From Virgibacillus halodenitrificans JCM 12304 (GTDB lineage Bacteria > Bacillota > Bacilli > Bacillales > Amphibacillaceae), in assembly GCF_001310895.1 (NCBI RefSeq), contig NZ_BAZS01000007.1, positions 52,871 to 116,870 on the forward strand: DNA of 64,000 bases, in the 5' to 3' direction. Below are positions 35,966-45,255 of the stretch, piece by piece (position 1 is the stretch's first letter; every line of letters begins with the position of its first letter). The notes under the pieces are model-generated. The model saw nothing but the letters and a program-made list of their open reading frames with translations, was not told the origin of the DNA and made no database searches. A program made the translations under genes and the position numbers.

Positions 35966-37426
35966 TTGAATACGCAACAATTAAAACAAGAATGGTTTGG
36001 CAATATACGGGGAGATATCCTATCAGGTATTGTTGTAGCATTGGCACTTATACCAGAAGCTATTGCATTTTCCATTATTGCAGGTGTTGATCCTATGGTT
36101 GGATTGTATGCTTCCTTCTGTATTGCAGTGGTGATTGCAATTGTAGGTGGGCGTCCAGGAATGATATCAGCAGCAACAGGTGCCATGGCATTATTAATGG
36201 TTACATTGGTTGCCGAGCATGGCTTACAATATTTATTTGCCGCAACAATCTTAACAGGAATCTTTCAAATATTATTTGGAGTTTTTAAACTTGCTAGAGT
36301 TATGAAGTTTGTACCACGTTCGGTGATGGTCGGCTTTGTTAATTCACTTGCAATATTAATATTTACGGCTCAGCTACAACATTTTGTAGGAGAAAGCTGG
36401 ATTATGTATGCATTAGTTGCATTGACATTGGCAATAATTTATATTTTTCCACGAATAACTAAAGCTATTCCCTCAACACTTGTAGCTATTATAGTTGTTA
36501 CAGCTATCGCAATTTATGGGAATTTAAATGTAGGAACTGTGGGAGATATGGGTGCACTTACACAGGAATTACCTGTTTTCCTGATTCCTTCTATTCCGTT
36601 TACTTGGGAGACTTTAATGATTATCCTTCCTTATTCTTTGTCATTAGCGATTGTTGGTCTATTAGAATCTTTGTTGACTGCTAACATTGTGGATGATGCG
36701 ACGGATACGGAAAGTGACAAAAACAGAGAAAGCCGTGGTCAAGGTATTGCAAATATTGTGGCTGGGTTCTTTGGCGGAATGGCCGGTTGTGCGATGATTG
36801 GTCAATCAGTTATTAACGTGAAATCAGGTGGAAGGGGACGTTTATCTGCTTTAGTGGCAGGTGGATTCCTTATGTTTCTCATAATTGTAATGGGAGGGCT
36901 TGTAGTACAGATACCAATGGCTGCGTTGGCTGGTGTAATGATTATGGTATCTATCAGTACTTTTGACTGGGCTTCTGTGAAAAATTTAAGTAAACTTCCA
37001 CGTACTGATGCACTTGTAATGGTGACAACTGTAGTAATTGTACTTGCAACTCATAACCTATCCATTGGTGTCTTGGCAGGTGTGTTATTAAGTGCTATTT
37101 TCTTTGCAGCAAAAATTTCACGCGTAAAAGTGACAGAGGAATTAGTGGACAATGATCAGAAAAAAATCTACCATGTGAATGGCCAATTATTTTTTGCATC
37201 TGTAAACGATTTTCCAAAAAAGTTTAATTATATGGATATAGTTAAAGATGTTGAAATAGATTTAAGTAATGCGCATCTTTGGGATGATTCTGCAGTTGGT
37301 GCATTAGATAGAATTGAAATGAAGTTTGAACAGAATGGTATCCAAGTTTCTTACCGAGGATTAAATGAAGAAAGTATGCATTTGAAAAAGCAAATAGGTG
37401 GATTATCAAAGGCATCAGGACATTAA
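35966..37426 (+). CDS. SulP family anion transporter with STAS domain
   Basis: About 486 residues. TTG 35966 after AGAGGTG gives the family-typical start [20 protein letters not shown]; the frame is open to 35780 but that extension has no similarity to the family. It has the membrane core [23 protein letters not shown] and a shortened C-terminal STAS domain (residues about 395-480). It carries sulfate, bicarbonate or another anion. Paired with a universal stress protein 20-30 bases downstream, a common arrangement. Confidence 0.9.
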   Translation: MNTQQLKQEWFGNIRGDILSGIVVALALIPEAIAFSIIAGVDPMVGLYASFCIAVVIAIVGGRPGMISAATGAMALLMVTLVAEHGLQYLFAATILTGIFQILFGVFKLARVMKFVPRSVMVGFVNSLAILIFTAQLQHFVGESWIMYALVALTLAIIYIFPRITKAIPSTLVAIIVVTAIAIYGNLNVGTVGDMGALTQELPVFLIPSIPFTWETLMIILPYSLSLAIVGLLESLLTANIVDDATDTESDKNRESRGQGIANIVAGFFGGMAGCAMIGQSVINVKSGGRGRLSALVAGGFLMFLIIVMGGLVVQIPMAALAGVMIMVSISTFDWASVKNLSKLPRTDALVMVTTVVIVLATHNLSIGVLAGVLLSAIFFAAKISRVKVTEELVDNDQKKIYHVNGQLFFASVNDFPKKFNYMDIVKDVEIDLSNAHLWDDSAVGALDRIEMKFEQNGIQVSYRGLNEESMHLKKQIGGLSKASGH

Positions 37427-37455
37427 TTTTATAATTTTAAAACGAGGTGAAGAAT

Positions 37456-37872
37456 ATGTTCAAACGGATAGTTTTAGCTGCCGATGGCTCGGAAAATTCT
37501 ATTCGCTCTGCAAATTATGCAGTTGAGTTAGCGAACAATTTTTCAGGTATCATTAAGGTGATTTATGTGGTTGACAGCCAAACCTCCAAAGAGGATGTAT
37601 TGCATAGCAATGGTAAGTTCGAAATTGAACAAAGAAGGAAAGAAAAGATTCATAAGGTGGAAGAATTGCTTAGGCAGTCAGGGGTAGAATACGAGGTTCA
37701 TATTCTTCACGGAGAGCCAGGCCCTACCATTATTAAGTTTACTCAGGAACATGATGTGGATTGTGTTGTAATCGGAAGCAGAGGTCTCAATAAATTACAG
37801 ACAATGATCCTTGGTAGCGTTAGTCATAAAGTAGCTAAACGTGTCACCTGTCCTGTACTTATCGTAAAGTAG
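37456..37872 (+). CDS. Universal stress protein (UspA family)
   Basis: A 138-residue nucleotide-binding protein: KRIVLAADGSENSIRSANYA at the start and the ATP loop VIGSRGLNKLQTMILGSVSH, KVAKRVTCPVLIVK at the end. ATG 37456 follows GAGGTGAA. Likely ATP-binding regulator of the adjacent transporter, by context only. Confidence 0.93.
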   Translation: MFKRIVLAADGSENSIRSANYAVELANNFSGIIKVIYVVDSQTSKEDVLHSNGKFEIEQRRKEKIHKVEELLRQSGVEYEVHILHGEPGPTIIKFTQEHDVDCVVIGSRGLNKLQTMILGSVSHKVAKRVTCPVLIVK

Positions 37873-37891
37873 AATAAGTTATGTTAATTTC

Positions 37892-37928
37892 AAAAAGCCA
37901 GGTTCATATTAAAGAGCCTGGCTTTTTT
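37892..37928 (+). terminator. Terminator after the Usp gene
   Basis: AAAAAGCCAGG pairs with CCTGGCTTTTTT. Confidence 0.9.
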
Positions 37929-37990
37929 GATTCACAAATAGTAGCAGTAGGGTACTTAATAGTGTTATTTTTTGAAAAGTGACTATCTAT

Positions 37991-38596
37991 TTAAGGAGCA
38001 ACACTAATTGCTCGCCTGCCAAGAGATATCCAATTTTCTTCAAAGGTAATTCGATTATACGCTTCTTGTTTACCTGTATCTGGGTCGTTAACGAATACAT
38101 ACTCTTCGTTAAACCCGACCATCGTTACGGCGTGTTCGTATCGATACCAATCTATTTTATGACCACTTCTATCATACCAGGATTTGCTATGGAAGGTTTT
38201 TTGCTGTTTAAGTGTAGTCCAAGCCATAACTGGTTGACCTTCTTCCAAATAATTGATTAAGGTATTAAATGGCTTTCCAGTTAAATTAATTCCTTTACCG
38301 GAGAGGAATTTTTCTACTACCTCTAGAATCGGTTTCTCAAAAACGCCAAAACTGGAATCATCGGAATAGGGATCTCCTACAAATTCTTCATTTGGGTTGG
38401 CCCCATACCATACCCCATCAACCATATGAACTTTTTCACCTTTTTTTAATGTATCTACGACCAAGAATTTATCTATCTTGACATCAGCCCAACGTAACAA
38501 CATGGAGAGTGCCGTTGCTTCACATCCTGTTGGCAAATCCGGATACTGATAATCAATAGGTACGCTGGAAATTATACTACTCTCTTGTTTGCTCAT
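37991..38596 (-). CDS. C39 family cysteine peptidase-like protein
   Basis: A 201-residue papain-fold protein. The catalytic Cys is in LPTGCEATALSMLLRWA, the His in YEHAVTMVGFNEEYVFVND, and the Asp/Asn in NDPDTG. No signal peptide is visible, which is unusual for this group and may mean a cytoplasmic role or a different true start. Substrate unknown. Confidence 0.85.
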   Translation of the reverse strand: MSKQESSIISSVPIDYQYPDLPTGCEATALSMLLRWADVKIDKFLVVDTLKKGEKVHMVDGVWYGANPNEEFVGDPYSDDSSFGVFEKPILEVVEKFLSGKGINLTGKPFNTLINYLEEGQPVMAWTTLKQQKTFHSKSWYDRSGHKIDWYRYEHAVTMVGFNEEYVFVNDPDTGKQEAYNRITFEENWISLGRRAISVAP

Positions 38597-38674
38597 TTCA
38601 TCTTCCCCTTATAAGATATTACTTTCAGATTATCTTAATAATCACTTTTTGGAAAGCGAATGAAAAGTAACAAG

Positions 38675-39064
38675 TTAGCTTTCTAATATGTCTTTTATTA
38701 TTTCAAGGTGGAAGGCAGCCCACGCCTTCTCTTTAAAATGAAATAGTACACTTAGAGTCAATAAAATCATATATACAGAAGCAAAACTGACCCATAAAAG
38801 GTTTCCGTTTCCAAATAATATTTCCTCCACTTTTCCAGAAAAGAGAAATAAAAGCCAAGGAATAGCGGATACATAAATAGGTATTATTCCTGTGCCATTC
38901 TGTTCTTTTATCATTCTATAGTAAATAAGCTGTAGCGTCTCCCGATTAAGACTTTCATAATAAGCTTTAATTTCTGCGGTTTCTGAAATGTCTTTATGTG
39001 TTTTACTGTTTTTGTTCTTTAATTGCAAATAAATTTTATGAGCATCCCCTCTAAAAGAAAACAA
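38675..39064 (-). CDS. Hypothetical membrane protein
   Basis: Not recognised. 129 residues: a charged N-terminal 60 residues (KNKNSKTHKDISETAEIKAY, YESLNRETLQLIYYRM) then two hydrophobic helices (GIIPIYVSAIPWLLFLFSG and LLWVSFASVYMILLTLSVLF) and a short tail. It is a monocistronic minus-strand gene with an AGAGGGG ribosome site. Confidence 0.7.
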   Translation of the reverse strand: MFSFRGDAHKIYLQLKNKNSKTHKDISETAEIKAYYESLNRETLQLIYYRMIKEQNGTGIIPIYVSAIPWLLFLFSGKVEEILFGNGNLLWVSFASVYMILLTLSVLFHFKEKAWAAFHLEIIKDILES

Positions 39065-39206
39065 TGATTATATTCCCCCTTACTGCTAATGTTGTAATGT
39101 CTTTGTTATTGAAAATTATTCTTGTTTAGTGTTAACTGAAGATGAAAAGTCATACAGAATAGCTCTCTTTTCAATTTTATGGTTCAATATTGAAAGGCGG
39201 AATAGA

Positions 39207-39707
39207 ATGAAAATTATCGTTACAGGAGATACACATATCGCCGGGGAACCAGTACAGTTACCACTAAATTTAATAAATGCTTGCAAATCGGCCGATCTGA
39301 TTATTCATACTGGCGACTGGAAGTCCATGGAGGTATATCATTTGCTTCGTCAGTATGCGGAAATTAAAGGTGTTTATGGTAATGTTGATTCATATGACAT
39401 AACTTCAAAGTTTCCTGAAAAACAATTAATAGAAGTAAATGGATTCCAAATAGGGATTGTGCATGGACACGGGGAAAAAAAGACGACCGAGCAAAGAGCA
39501 TTACAAGCTTTTACAGAAGAAAGCCCGGATGCTATAATTTTTGGCCATTCGCATATTCCTTTAATCCGTTATTTTAAAAATACTCTATTAATGAACCCAG
39601 GATCTCCTACATCTAAGCGTGCTTTGCCTTATTTTTCATATGGGATTCTTGAAATTGATAAAAATATTCACGCGGAAATTGAATTTTTTAGTAAAGAAGT
39701 AAAATAA
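39207..39707 (+). CDS. YfcE/MJ0936-type metallophosphoesterase
   Basis: A 166-residue calcineurin-like phosphodiesterase. Metal ligands appear in GDTHI, HTGDW, GNVDS, VHGHG and FGHSH, the standard order. ATG 39207 follows AAAGGCGG; the frame upstream to 39129 lacks a site and similarity. Substrate unknown. Confidence 0.9.
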   Translation: MKIIVTGDTHIAGEPVQLPLNLINACKSADLIIHTGDWKSMEVYHLLRQYAEIKGVYGNVDSYDITSKFPEKQLIEVNGFQIGIVHGHGEKKTTEQRALQAFTEESPDAIIFGHSHIPLIRYFKNTLLMNPGSPTSKRALPYFSYGILEIDKNIHAEIEFFSKEVK

Positions 39708-39824
39708 AAAAGAAAGTGAGTAGAGCTATAATATCACGTAATTATTGTTAACTATGGATCTCCCAATTAAGAAAAAAACAATTAGTTTTATAAAATAATA
39801 AGCATGAAAAGGGGAAAATGAAAA

Positions 39825-40262
39825 TTGGAAATAATTATAAATTCTGTAGAAAGAGATGAAAAAGTAGTTATTGGAGAAAGAGACAATCATATCTCAATAA
39901 ATGATGCCGTATATGAAATTATTGATCAATCAGGCGTATTGGAGAATAGTGGGGTTATTGTATTGAATAATGTACCGGTGTTTTATGAGGCGAGAGAGAA
40001 GTTTGAGCAACGGTTTCTTAATAGACCCAAAATGATTGAAGCGGTGGATGGATTTATTTCTATTAGAGTTATGAGACCGTTGGAAGGAGATACTTATACG
40101 ATTATGACTCAATGGGATTCAGAATCGTCCTTTAGGAGCTGGCAAGAATCAAAAGCATACCAACATGCTCATAAAAATAGGGGGACAAAACAGGGTATTG
40201 ATCAGCAAAAAAATGTTCTCAAAAGAAAAACAAACTACCATGTTTATCAAGTGGGCAGTTAA
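39825..40262 (+). CDS. HmoB-like antibiotic-biosynthesis-monooxygenase domain protein
   Basis: A 145-residue protein with a C-terminal ABM fold: VIVLNNVPVFYEAREKFEQR, MIEAVDGFISIRVMRPLEGD and YTIMTQWDSESSFRSWQES. This matches Bacillus HmoB, a heme-degrading monooxygenase with an extra N-terminal domain. TTG 39825 is the only start giving this frame. The heme function is inferred. Confidence 0.8.
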   Translation: MEIIINSVERDEKVVIGERDNHISINDAVYEIIDQSGVLENSGVIVLNNVPVFYEAREKFEQRFLNRPKMIEAVDGFISIRVMRPLEGDTYTIMTQWDSESSFRSWQESKAYQHAHKNRGTKQGIDQQKNVLKRKTNYHVYQVGS

Positions 40263-40358
40263 TTTCTCTTGTACATCAGAGAATGGGGTAAATTTAACAC
40301 GTTATTTTTAAGGAGAAGTGAAGATATTTATCTTCACTTCACTTTTTTACCGGCACTT

Positions 40359-40466
40359 TTAGTAGCCGTAGCCTACATAAGAAGCACCAATAATAATTAA
40401 CAAAATAAACAAGACAACGATTAAGGCAAAGCCTCCACCGTAGCCATATCCTGCATTTGCACCCAT
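40359..40466 (-). CDS. YjcZ family sporulation mini-protein
   Basis: A 35-residue protein: [20 protein letters not shown], then [15 protein letters not shown]. Tyr/Gly-rich ends flank one hydrophobic helix, as in YjcZ. A longer frame to 40625 is not used: AGGAGG lies just before 40466. Paralogues are at 50909 and 51077. Confidence 0.88.
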   Translation of the reverse strand: MGANAGYGYGGGFALIVVLFILLIIIGASYVGYGY

Positions 40467-40648
40467 AATGAAAACCTCCTTTTTCTCAGGATAATAGCAA
40501 TATATGTATTCACTGTCAGATGTGATATAGGCGGATGTACCAACAATATAAGAATAGCGTAAAATGCTTAGGCATGTCTTCCTTACATAGTTATTTTGAT
40601 CGAGGGGATAATAATTTTGAGTCATAGATAACAGGAGGGATATTAATC

Positions 40649-40810
40649 ATGTCTGAAGCTAATAAAAACCGCAATAAAGATAAAAACAAACAGAATAATC
40701 GAAATAAGTTTAATAAACAACGAGAATACGATGTAGAGATCGCTGAGGATACAGAGTTTTTGAATTTGGATAACAAGAAGAATAAACGTAGCGGAAGAAA
40801 TAAAGATTAA
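40649..40810 (+). CDS. Small hydrophilic protein
   Basis: A 53-residue Asn/Lys/Arg-rich protein (MSEANKNRNKDKNKQNNRNK, then REYDVEIAEDTEFLNLD, then a basic tail). AGGAGGG lies 10 bases before the ATG. Not recognised; composition and neighbourhood suggest a spore-associated protein, but that is a guess. Confidence 0.6.
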   Translation: MSEANKNRNKDKNKQNNRNKFNKQREYDVEIAEDTEFLNLDNKKNKRSGRNKD

Positions 40811-40971
40811 CATATGCTTTTTTGGTAGCCGGGATATGCATAGTATTCCGGCTTTTTAATTGTAACGGCTAACTGCAAGCCAAGAGATTTAAAGCTTACT
40901 TCCATTGTGTAAAGAATGAAGTATATGCTAGTATAGGAAGACATATAGAATGTACGTCAAAGGGGGAGAAA

Positions 40972-41748
40972 GTGGAGGTGCACAAAAAAAGTCTTCATTT
41001 GTTTGAAAAGGCATTAAATTTTACCAAGGTTGGTCTTGTTATTACAGACCCAGCTCAGAAAGATAATCCGATTATCTTTGTCAATGAAGGTTTTTTAAAC
41101 ATGACTGGATATTCGAAAGAAGAAATAGTAGGAAATAATTGTCGGTTTTTACAAGGTGTTGATACGGATACAGAAAGTGTGCAAAAAGTTCGGGATGCAA
41201 TTAAAAATGAACAATCCATCACTATACAGCTCTATAATTATAAAAAAGATGGTACAGGTTTTTGGAACGAGTTGTCAATTGATACCATGTGGTTAGAAGA
41301 GGAACAGGAACTTTATTTTGTTGGTGTGCAAAAAGATGTAACAATTGAAAAAGAACAATCAAGATTATTAGACAATACATTAAAGGAAATGGAACTTGTA
41401 TCTACTCCAATTGTTCCAATCACTAATAATGCTTCTATCTTACCAATTATAGGAGACTTTAATGATAATCGGTATGAGATTATGTTTAATAAAGTTTCAT
41501 CCTATCTGGAAACAGCAGAAGAGGATTATCTTATAGTAGACTTGTCCGGCCTGCATGAAGTAGATACGTACATAGCTTCTAAATTTTTGAAATTACAACA
41601 GCTTGTTTCCTTAATGGGAAAAGAGTTGGTGGTAGCAGGTATGCGGCCTGAATTGGCAGCTAAAACAACAAGTATCCAAGGAAGCTTTACTAACCTCTCT
41701 ACATTTCATAACGTAAAAACAGCCATTGAATATTTACAAAGAAAGTAA
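40972..41748 (+). CDS. ytvA: YtvA-like blue-light receptor (LOV-STAS)
   Basis: A 258-residue flavoprotein. The LOV domain shows the FMN-adduct cysteine in GNNCRFLQG (Cys57), preceded by FVNEGFLNMTGYSKEEIVG. A linker helix leads to a C-terminal STAS domain (YLIVDLSGLHEVDTYIASKF). In B. subtilis YtvA acts through the stressosome on sigma-B. GTG 40972 follows AAAGGGGGAG. The gas-vesicle operon here has a sigma-B-like promoter, so light could influence flotation; that is inference. Confidence 0.92.
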   Translation: MEVHKKSLHLFEKALNFTKVGLVITDPAQKDNPIIFVNEGFLNMTGYSKEEIVGNNCRFLQGVDTDTESVQKVRDAIKNEQSITIQLYNYKKDGTGFWNELSIDTMWLEEEQELYFVGVQKDVTIEKEQSRLLDNTLKEMELVSTPIVPITNNASILPIIGDFNDNRYEIMFNKVSSYLETAEEDYLIVDLSGLHEVDTYIASKFLKLQQLVSLMGKELVVAGMRPELAAKTTSIQGSFTNLSTFHNVKTAIEYLQRK

Positions 41749-41787
41749 AAAAGCTTTGCAGTGTCAGTTGACCTGCAGAGCTTTTTT
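41747..41787 (+). terminator. Terminator after the ytvA-like gene
   Basis: AAAAAAGCTTTGCAG pairs with CTGCAGAGCTTTTTT with one mismatch, followed by a T run. Confidence 0.85.
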
Positions 41788-42054
41788 TATAACAAACGGT
41801 TATTTTTGTTTCTGCTATTTATGTTGTTATACTTAATAGTCCTGCCAAGATCCGGCGAACAGAATGCTTATTGTTGGTATAGCTGCAACTGTTTAAGAAG
41901 GATGAGGCTAGGACGGCTTTCTTACTTGCAACGTTTGCACTTGTATTCTTATTCCCTCTTCATCTTCAAATAATGTATAGAACCATTTAACTTGTACAAT
42001 TTAATTAATAGGATAGTGGTTCCAGCAATGAATTTGGAAGATGGTGGGAGAATT

Positions 42055-43527
42055 GTGAAAAAAGATAAATCGTCAAATAAACCCGTAATTCTATTGAATA
42101 TCGATTCCTTGATGCCTCAACCTCTTGAGATAGCTGTACAAACAGATCAAACGCCAGCCTTAAAATTTTTAATGGAAAATGGAATGTATTTTTCAAATAT
42201 GGTCAACTCTTTCCCTACTATGTCTGTAACGATTGACAGTTCACTTTTAACAGCGACTTATCCTGATAAGCACCAAATTCCAGGCTTACATTGGTTTGAC
42301 ACCCGAAACTTGCAGTTTATTAATTATGGGACAGGCTTGAGGGAAACGTTTCGAATTGGATGGCGTCGTTCCATTCATAACATGCTTTACCAACTAAATC
42401 ATGAACATTTAAGCTCACAAGTTACAACTATTTATGAGGAATTAGCAAAGAAGCAACTGCATTCTGCTTCCATAAATTCATTTGTATATCGAGGAAATAA
42501 AACTCAAAAATTAAAAGCACCGAAAATACTTCGGACGTTTACTAAATTTGAAAATGGAGAGTGGACAGCTCAGGTTCCTTCCATATTTTCATTGGGTACT
42601 TTTTCCAAAATAAGGAAGAAGGGATTCCCAACACAAATTGCTGCAGGAAATTGTAAGTATACAGCAAAAGAACTACGTTACCTGATCCGTAAAAACAAGT
42701 TGCCAAGTTTCACCTTTTGTATTTTTCAAGATATGGATGCACGTATTCATTTAAAAGGACCTACAGATAAAAAGCTTATTAAAAAAATCGATAAAGAAAT
42801 TCAGAAGATATTAAATATGTATCCAAGCTGGGAAAAGGCGTTAGAAAAGAATATCTGGATGATAATTGGAGATAATGGGCATGCTGCCACAGGAACGAGT
42901 TATCGCAAAGGGCTCATTAATTTACGAAAAATATTTAAACAGTTCAAGGTTGCTCAAATACAACGAAGACCAAAAAATAATGATCAAATTGCATTTTGTG
43001 TAAACCAGCGTATGGCTTATATTTATATTTTAGATAAAAAAATTTCCATTCGTAAGTTAATTGAACTGCTTCAAAGAGAATCACGTATTGATGTCATTGC
43101 TTGGAAAGATGGCGAGGATGTTCATGTAGTTTCAGGTATAAAATCAGGTATGATTACCTACCGGAATGGAGGAATTTATACGGATATTTATAATCAAAAT
43201 TGGAGTATTAATGGTCAGTTGGATATACTTGATCTCACTCTAACAAAAAACCAATTTATATCTTATGGTGATTATCCGGATGCTTTGGCGAGACTATCCG
43301 GAGCCTTGCATTCCCATGAAGGCCGCTTTATTGTTGTTAATGCAAAACCAGGGTATGAGTTTAAAGCACAATCTACTCCATTTCATCTTAATGGGGCAGC
43401 ACATGGTTCTCTTCACAGACAAGAGTCACTTGTGCCTTTAATTATTGCTGGTACAAATGAAAAACCTCTCCATAGACGTTTTGTCGATATGAAAAATTAT
43501 ATTATCAACTTAATTGATTCTAATTAG
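42055..43527 (+). CDS. Alkaline phosphatase/phosphodiesterase superfamily protein
   Basis: About 490 residues. Motifs of the nucleotide pyrophosphatase/phosphodiesterase type: ILLNIDSLM near the start, the nucleophile region NSFPTMSVTIDSSLLTATYP, and GDNGHAATG. GTG 42055 gives a start like related proteins; ATG 42028 and TTG 41992 are in frame. No signal peptide, so probably cytoplasmic. Substrate unknown. Confidence 0.8.
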   Translation: MKKDKSSNKPVILLNIDSLMPQPLEIAVQTDQTPALKFLMENGMYFSNMVNSFPTMSVTIDSSLLTATYPDKHQIPGLHWFDTRNLQFINYGTGLRETFRIGWRRSIHNMLYQLNHEHLSSQVTTIYEELAKKQLHSASINSFVYRGNKTQKLKAPKILRTFTKFENGEWTAQVPSIFSLGTFSKIRKKGFPTQIAAGNCKYTAKELRYLIRKNKLPSFTFCIFQDMDARIHLKGPTDKKLIKKIDKEIQKILNMYPSWEKALEKNIWMIIGDNGHAATGTSYRKGLINLRKIFKQFKVAQIQRRPKNNDQIAFCVNQRMAYIYILDKKISIRKLIELLQRESRIDVIAWKDGEDVHVVSGIKSGMITYRNGGIYTDIYNQNWSINGQLDILDLTLTKNQFISYGDYPDALARLSGALHSHEGRFIVVNAKPGYEFKAQSTPFHLNGAAHGSLHRQESLVPLIIAGTNEKPLHRRFVDMKNYIINLIDSN

Positions 43528-43537
43528 AACTTCGTTA

Positions 43538-43566
43538 GAATACGTTTTTATCATTTTTACATACTA
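43538..43566 (+). promoter_or_regulatory. Sigma-G-type promoter of the sspO-like gene
   Basis: GAATA (43538-43542), 17 bases, then CATACTA (43560-43566) closely matches the forespore sigma-G consensus, 18 bases before the small gene's start. Confidence 0.65.
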
Positions 43567-43584
43567 AGATGAGGAGGTGTAGAA

Positions 43585-43740
43585 ATGAGTAAAAACAAAA
43601 AGAAATTGACAAGTACACCATATAGTAGTGACCAGCCAATTGCTAAGAGACTTACCAAAAAAATGGATCATGAATTTGCCAATGAGCCATTAACTGAAAT
43701 GGAAAGACAACATAATAAAAAAACAAAAAAACGTCAATAA
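43585..43740 (+). CDS. sspO: SspO-like small acid-soluble spore protein
   Basis: A 51-residue basic protein. The C-terminal HEFANEPLTEMERQHNKKTK closely parallels the FANEPLTEAQRQNNKKRKK end of SASP-O, while the N-terminal half is divergent and lacks the NHVIPGMNDA motif. GAGGAGGTG precedes the ATG, and a sigma-G promoter lies upstream. I see nothing in the 336 bases after it (43741-44076) beyond AT-rich sequence. Confidence 0.7.
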   Translation: MSKNKKKLTSTPYSSDQPIAKRLTKKMDHEFANEPLTEMERQHNKKTKKRQ

Positions 43741-44076
43741 CGAGCATATCTTAAGTCATGATGGAAGGTAATTCCATTATGGCTTTTGTTAATTATTTGA
43801 AGTTACTCTTTAAAATTATTCAATTAACAAGCGAGCTTATAAAAAAATATAATTTTTTTTTGTACAAATTTTATATTTTTTCATTCATCTATCAATAGAA
43901 ATGTAATCGAATACATTATTTATCTGTAAGCAATCATTATCAATTTCACGTTTTTATAATTGGAAGTATTTTGTAAATAAGACTTTTCTATCTAGAAAAA
44001 ATAGTCTGATAACATATGGATAATCTAAAGAAACGGTGTTATATTTTAAAATATTATTTTTAGAGGAGGGATCTTT

Positions 44077-45240
44077 ATGCTTAGTAATCCACTTATAGCT
44101 ACTGTACTTGTATTTTCATTAATCGCACTTGGAGAATGGATATCCATTATTTCCAGAGCAAGGATCCCGATGTTATTAACTGCAATGTTAGGTTTTTTGC
44201 TTATGACATGGACGGGTATTTTTCCAGCAGATATCCTGGAAAAATCAACCTTTGCTGCTTTAGGGGCTATTTTAATCGGGCCGGCTATTGTTCATATGGG
44301 AACATTAATTCCATTTTCTATGTTGAAAAGTCCACTGAAGGCGGTGTTTATTGCATTAGGTGGAATCGTGGGAGCTGCTATTATAGTATTACCAACGATA
44401 ACGCTATTATTTAATTATCCAACAGCTGTAGCAGGAATGGGCCCACTTAGTGGAGGGATTATTGCTTTGATTATTACTTCAGAGAAGTTGGCGGAAATTG
44501 GCCAGTCTGCCCTTGTAGTAATTCCAGCACTAATCGTTGCTTTTCAAGGTGTGCTTGGTATGCCTATCGCTCTTAATTTCATGCGAAGATATGCAATAAA
44601 GATACAAAATCAGTTAGATGATGGAGTATTTGTTGCAACAGATGGAACTAGTGCAGATACAGAAAAATCAGCTGTAAAAGAGTCTGCATGGAAAAAAAGT
44701 ACTACATTAAAATTATTCTTTGTTTTTGTTGGTGCAGCAATTGGAGTTTCTCTAGGAGAAGTTACACCAATACACTATAGTTTGTGGTGTTTAGTAATAG
44801 GAATTATTGGGTTAAAGCTTGGTTTTTTTGAAAATCGTTCATTAGAGAAAGCAAATTCATTTACAATCACAATGTTAGGAATTATTTTTGTCGTTATTGG
44901 AACTATGGCAGACGTTACTCCGCAACAAGTAATTAGTAATTTACCTAGCATTCTAACCATTTTAGTGCTGGGGACTTTTGGTATTTGTTTAGGTGGATTC
45001 ATAACGGCAAAAATTGTTAAGTGGCATCCGTATAAAGGTATGCCAGTAGCTTTAACTGCATTATTCGGCTTTCCGGGAGATTATATACTTTGTGAAGAAG
45101 TAAGTAGAAGTGTTGCAAGAAACGAAAAAGAAGAAAAAATCATATTTAATGAACTTTTGGCCCCTATGCTAATTGGAGGGTTTGCAACGGTTACGGTAGC
45201 CTCCGTAGTAATTGCAGGTGTATTAGTACAAACATTATAA
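44077..45240 (+). CDS. DUF3100-like polytopic membrane protein
   Basis: A 387-residue protein with about ten hydrophobic helices and a short hydrophilic loop near residue 190. GEWISIISRARIPMLLTAML at the start, the central GPLSGGIIALIITSEK, and a second half beginning FFVFVGAAIGVSLGEVTPIH suggest two related halves, as in transporters. DUF3100 is my best match. It is followed 15 bases later by an amidohydrolase, suggesting uptake and cleavage of one substrate. Confidence 0.65.
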   Translation: MLSNPLIATVLVFSLIALGEWISIISRARIPMLLTAMLGFLLMTWTGIFPADILEKSTFAALGAILIGPAIVHMGTLIPFSMLKSPLKAVFIALGGIVGAAIIVLPTITLLFNYPTAVAGMGPLSGGIIALIITSEKLAEIGQSALVVIPALIVAFQGVLGMPIALNFMRRYAIKIQNQLDDGVFVATDGTSADTEKSAVKESAWKKSTTLKLFFVFVGAAIGVSLGEVTPIHYSLWCLVIGIIGLKLGFFENRSLEKANSFTITMLGIIFVVIGTMADVTPQQVISNLPSILTILVLGTFGICLGGFITAKIVKWHPYKGMPVALTALFGFPGDYILCEEVSRSVARNEKEEKIIFNELLAPMLIGGFATVTVASVVIAGVLVQTL

Positions 45241-45255
45241 GAGGAGGAGTCTTGA

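Noticed and set aside
40498..40523. Sigma-K promoter for the YjcZ gene at 40359
   Set aside because: The -10 fits 8 of 9 positions but the -35 spacing is 15, outside the usual 16-17.
41761..41973. 70-codon ORF after the ytvA-like gene
   Set aside because: It begins inside the terminator hairpin, has no ribosome site and no recognisable pattern.
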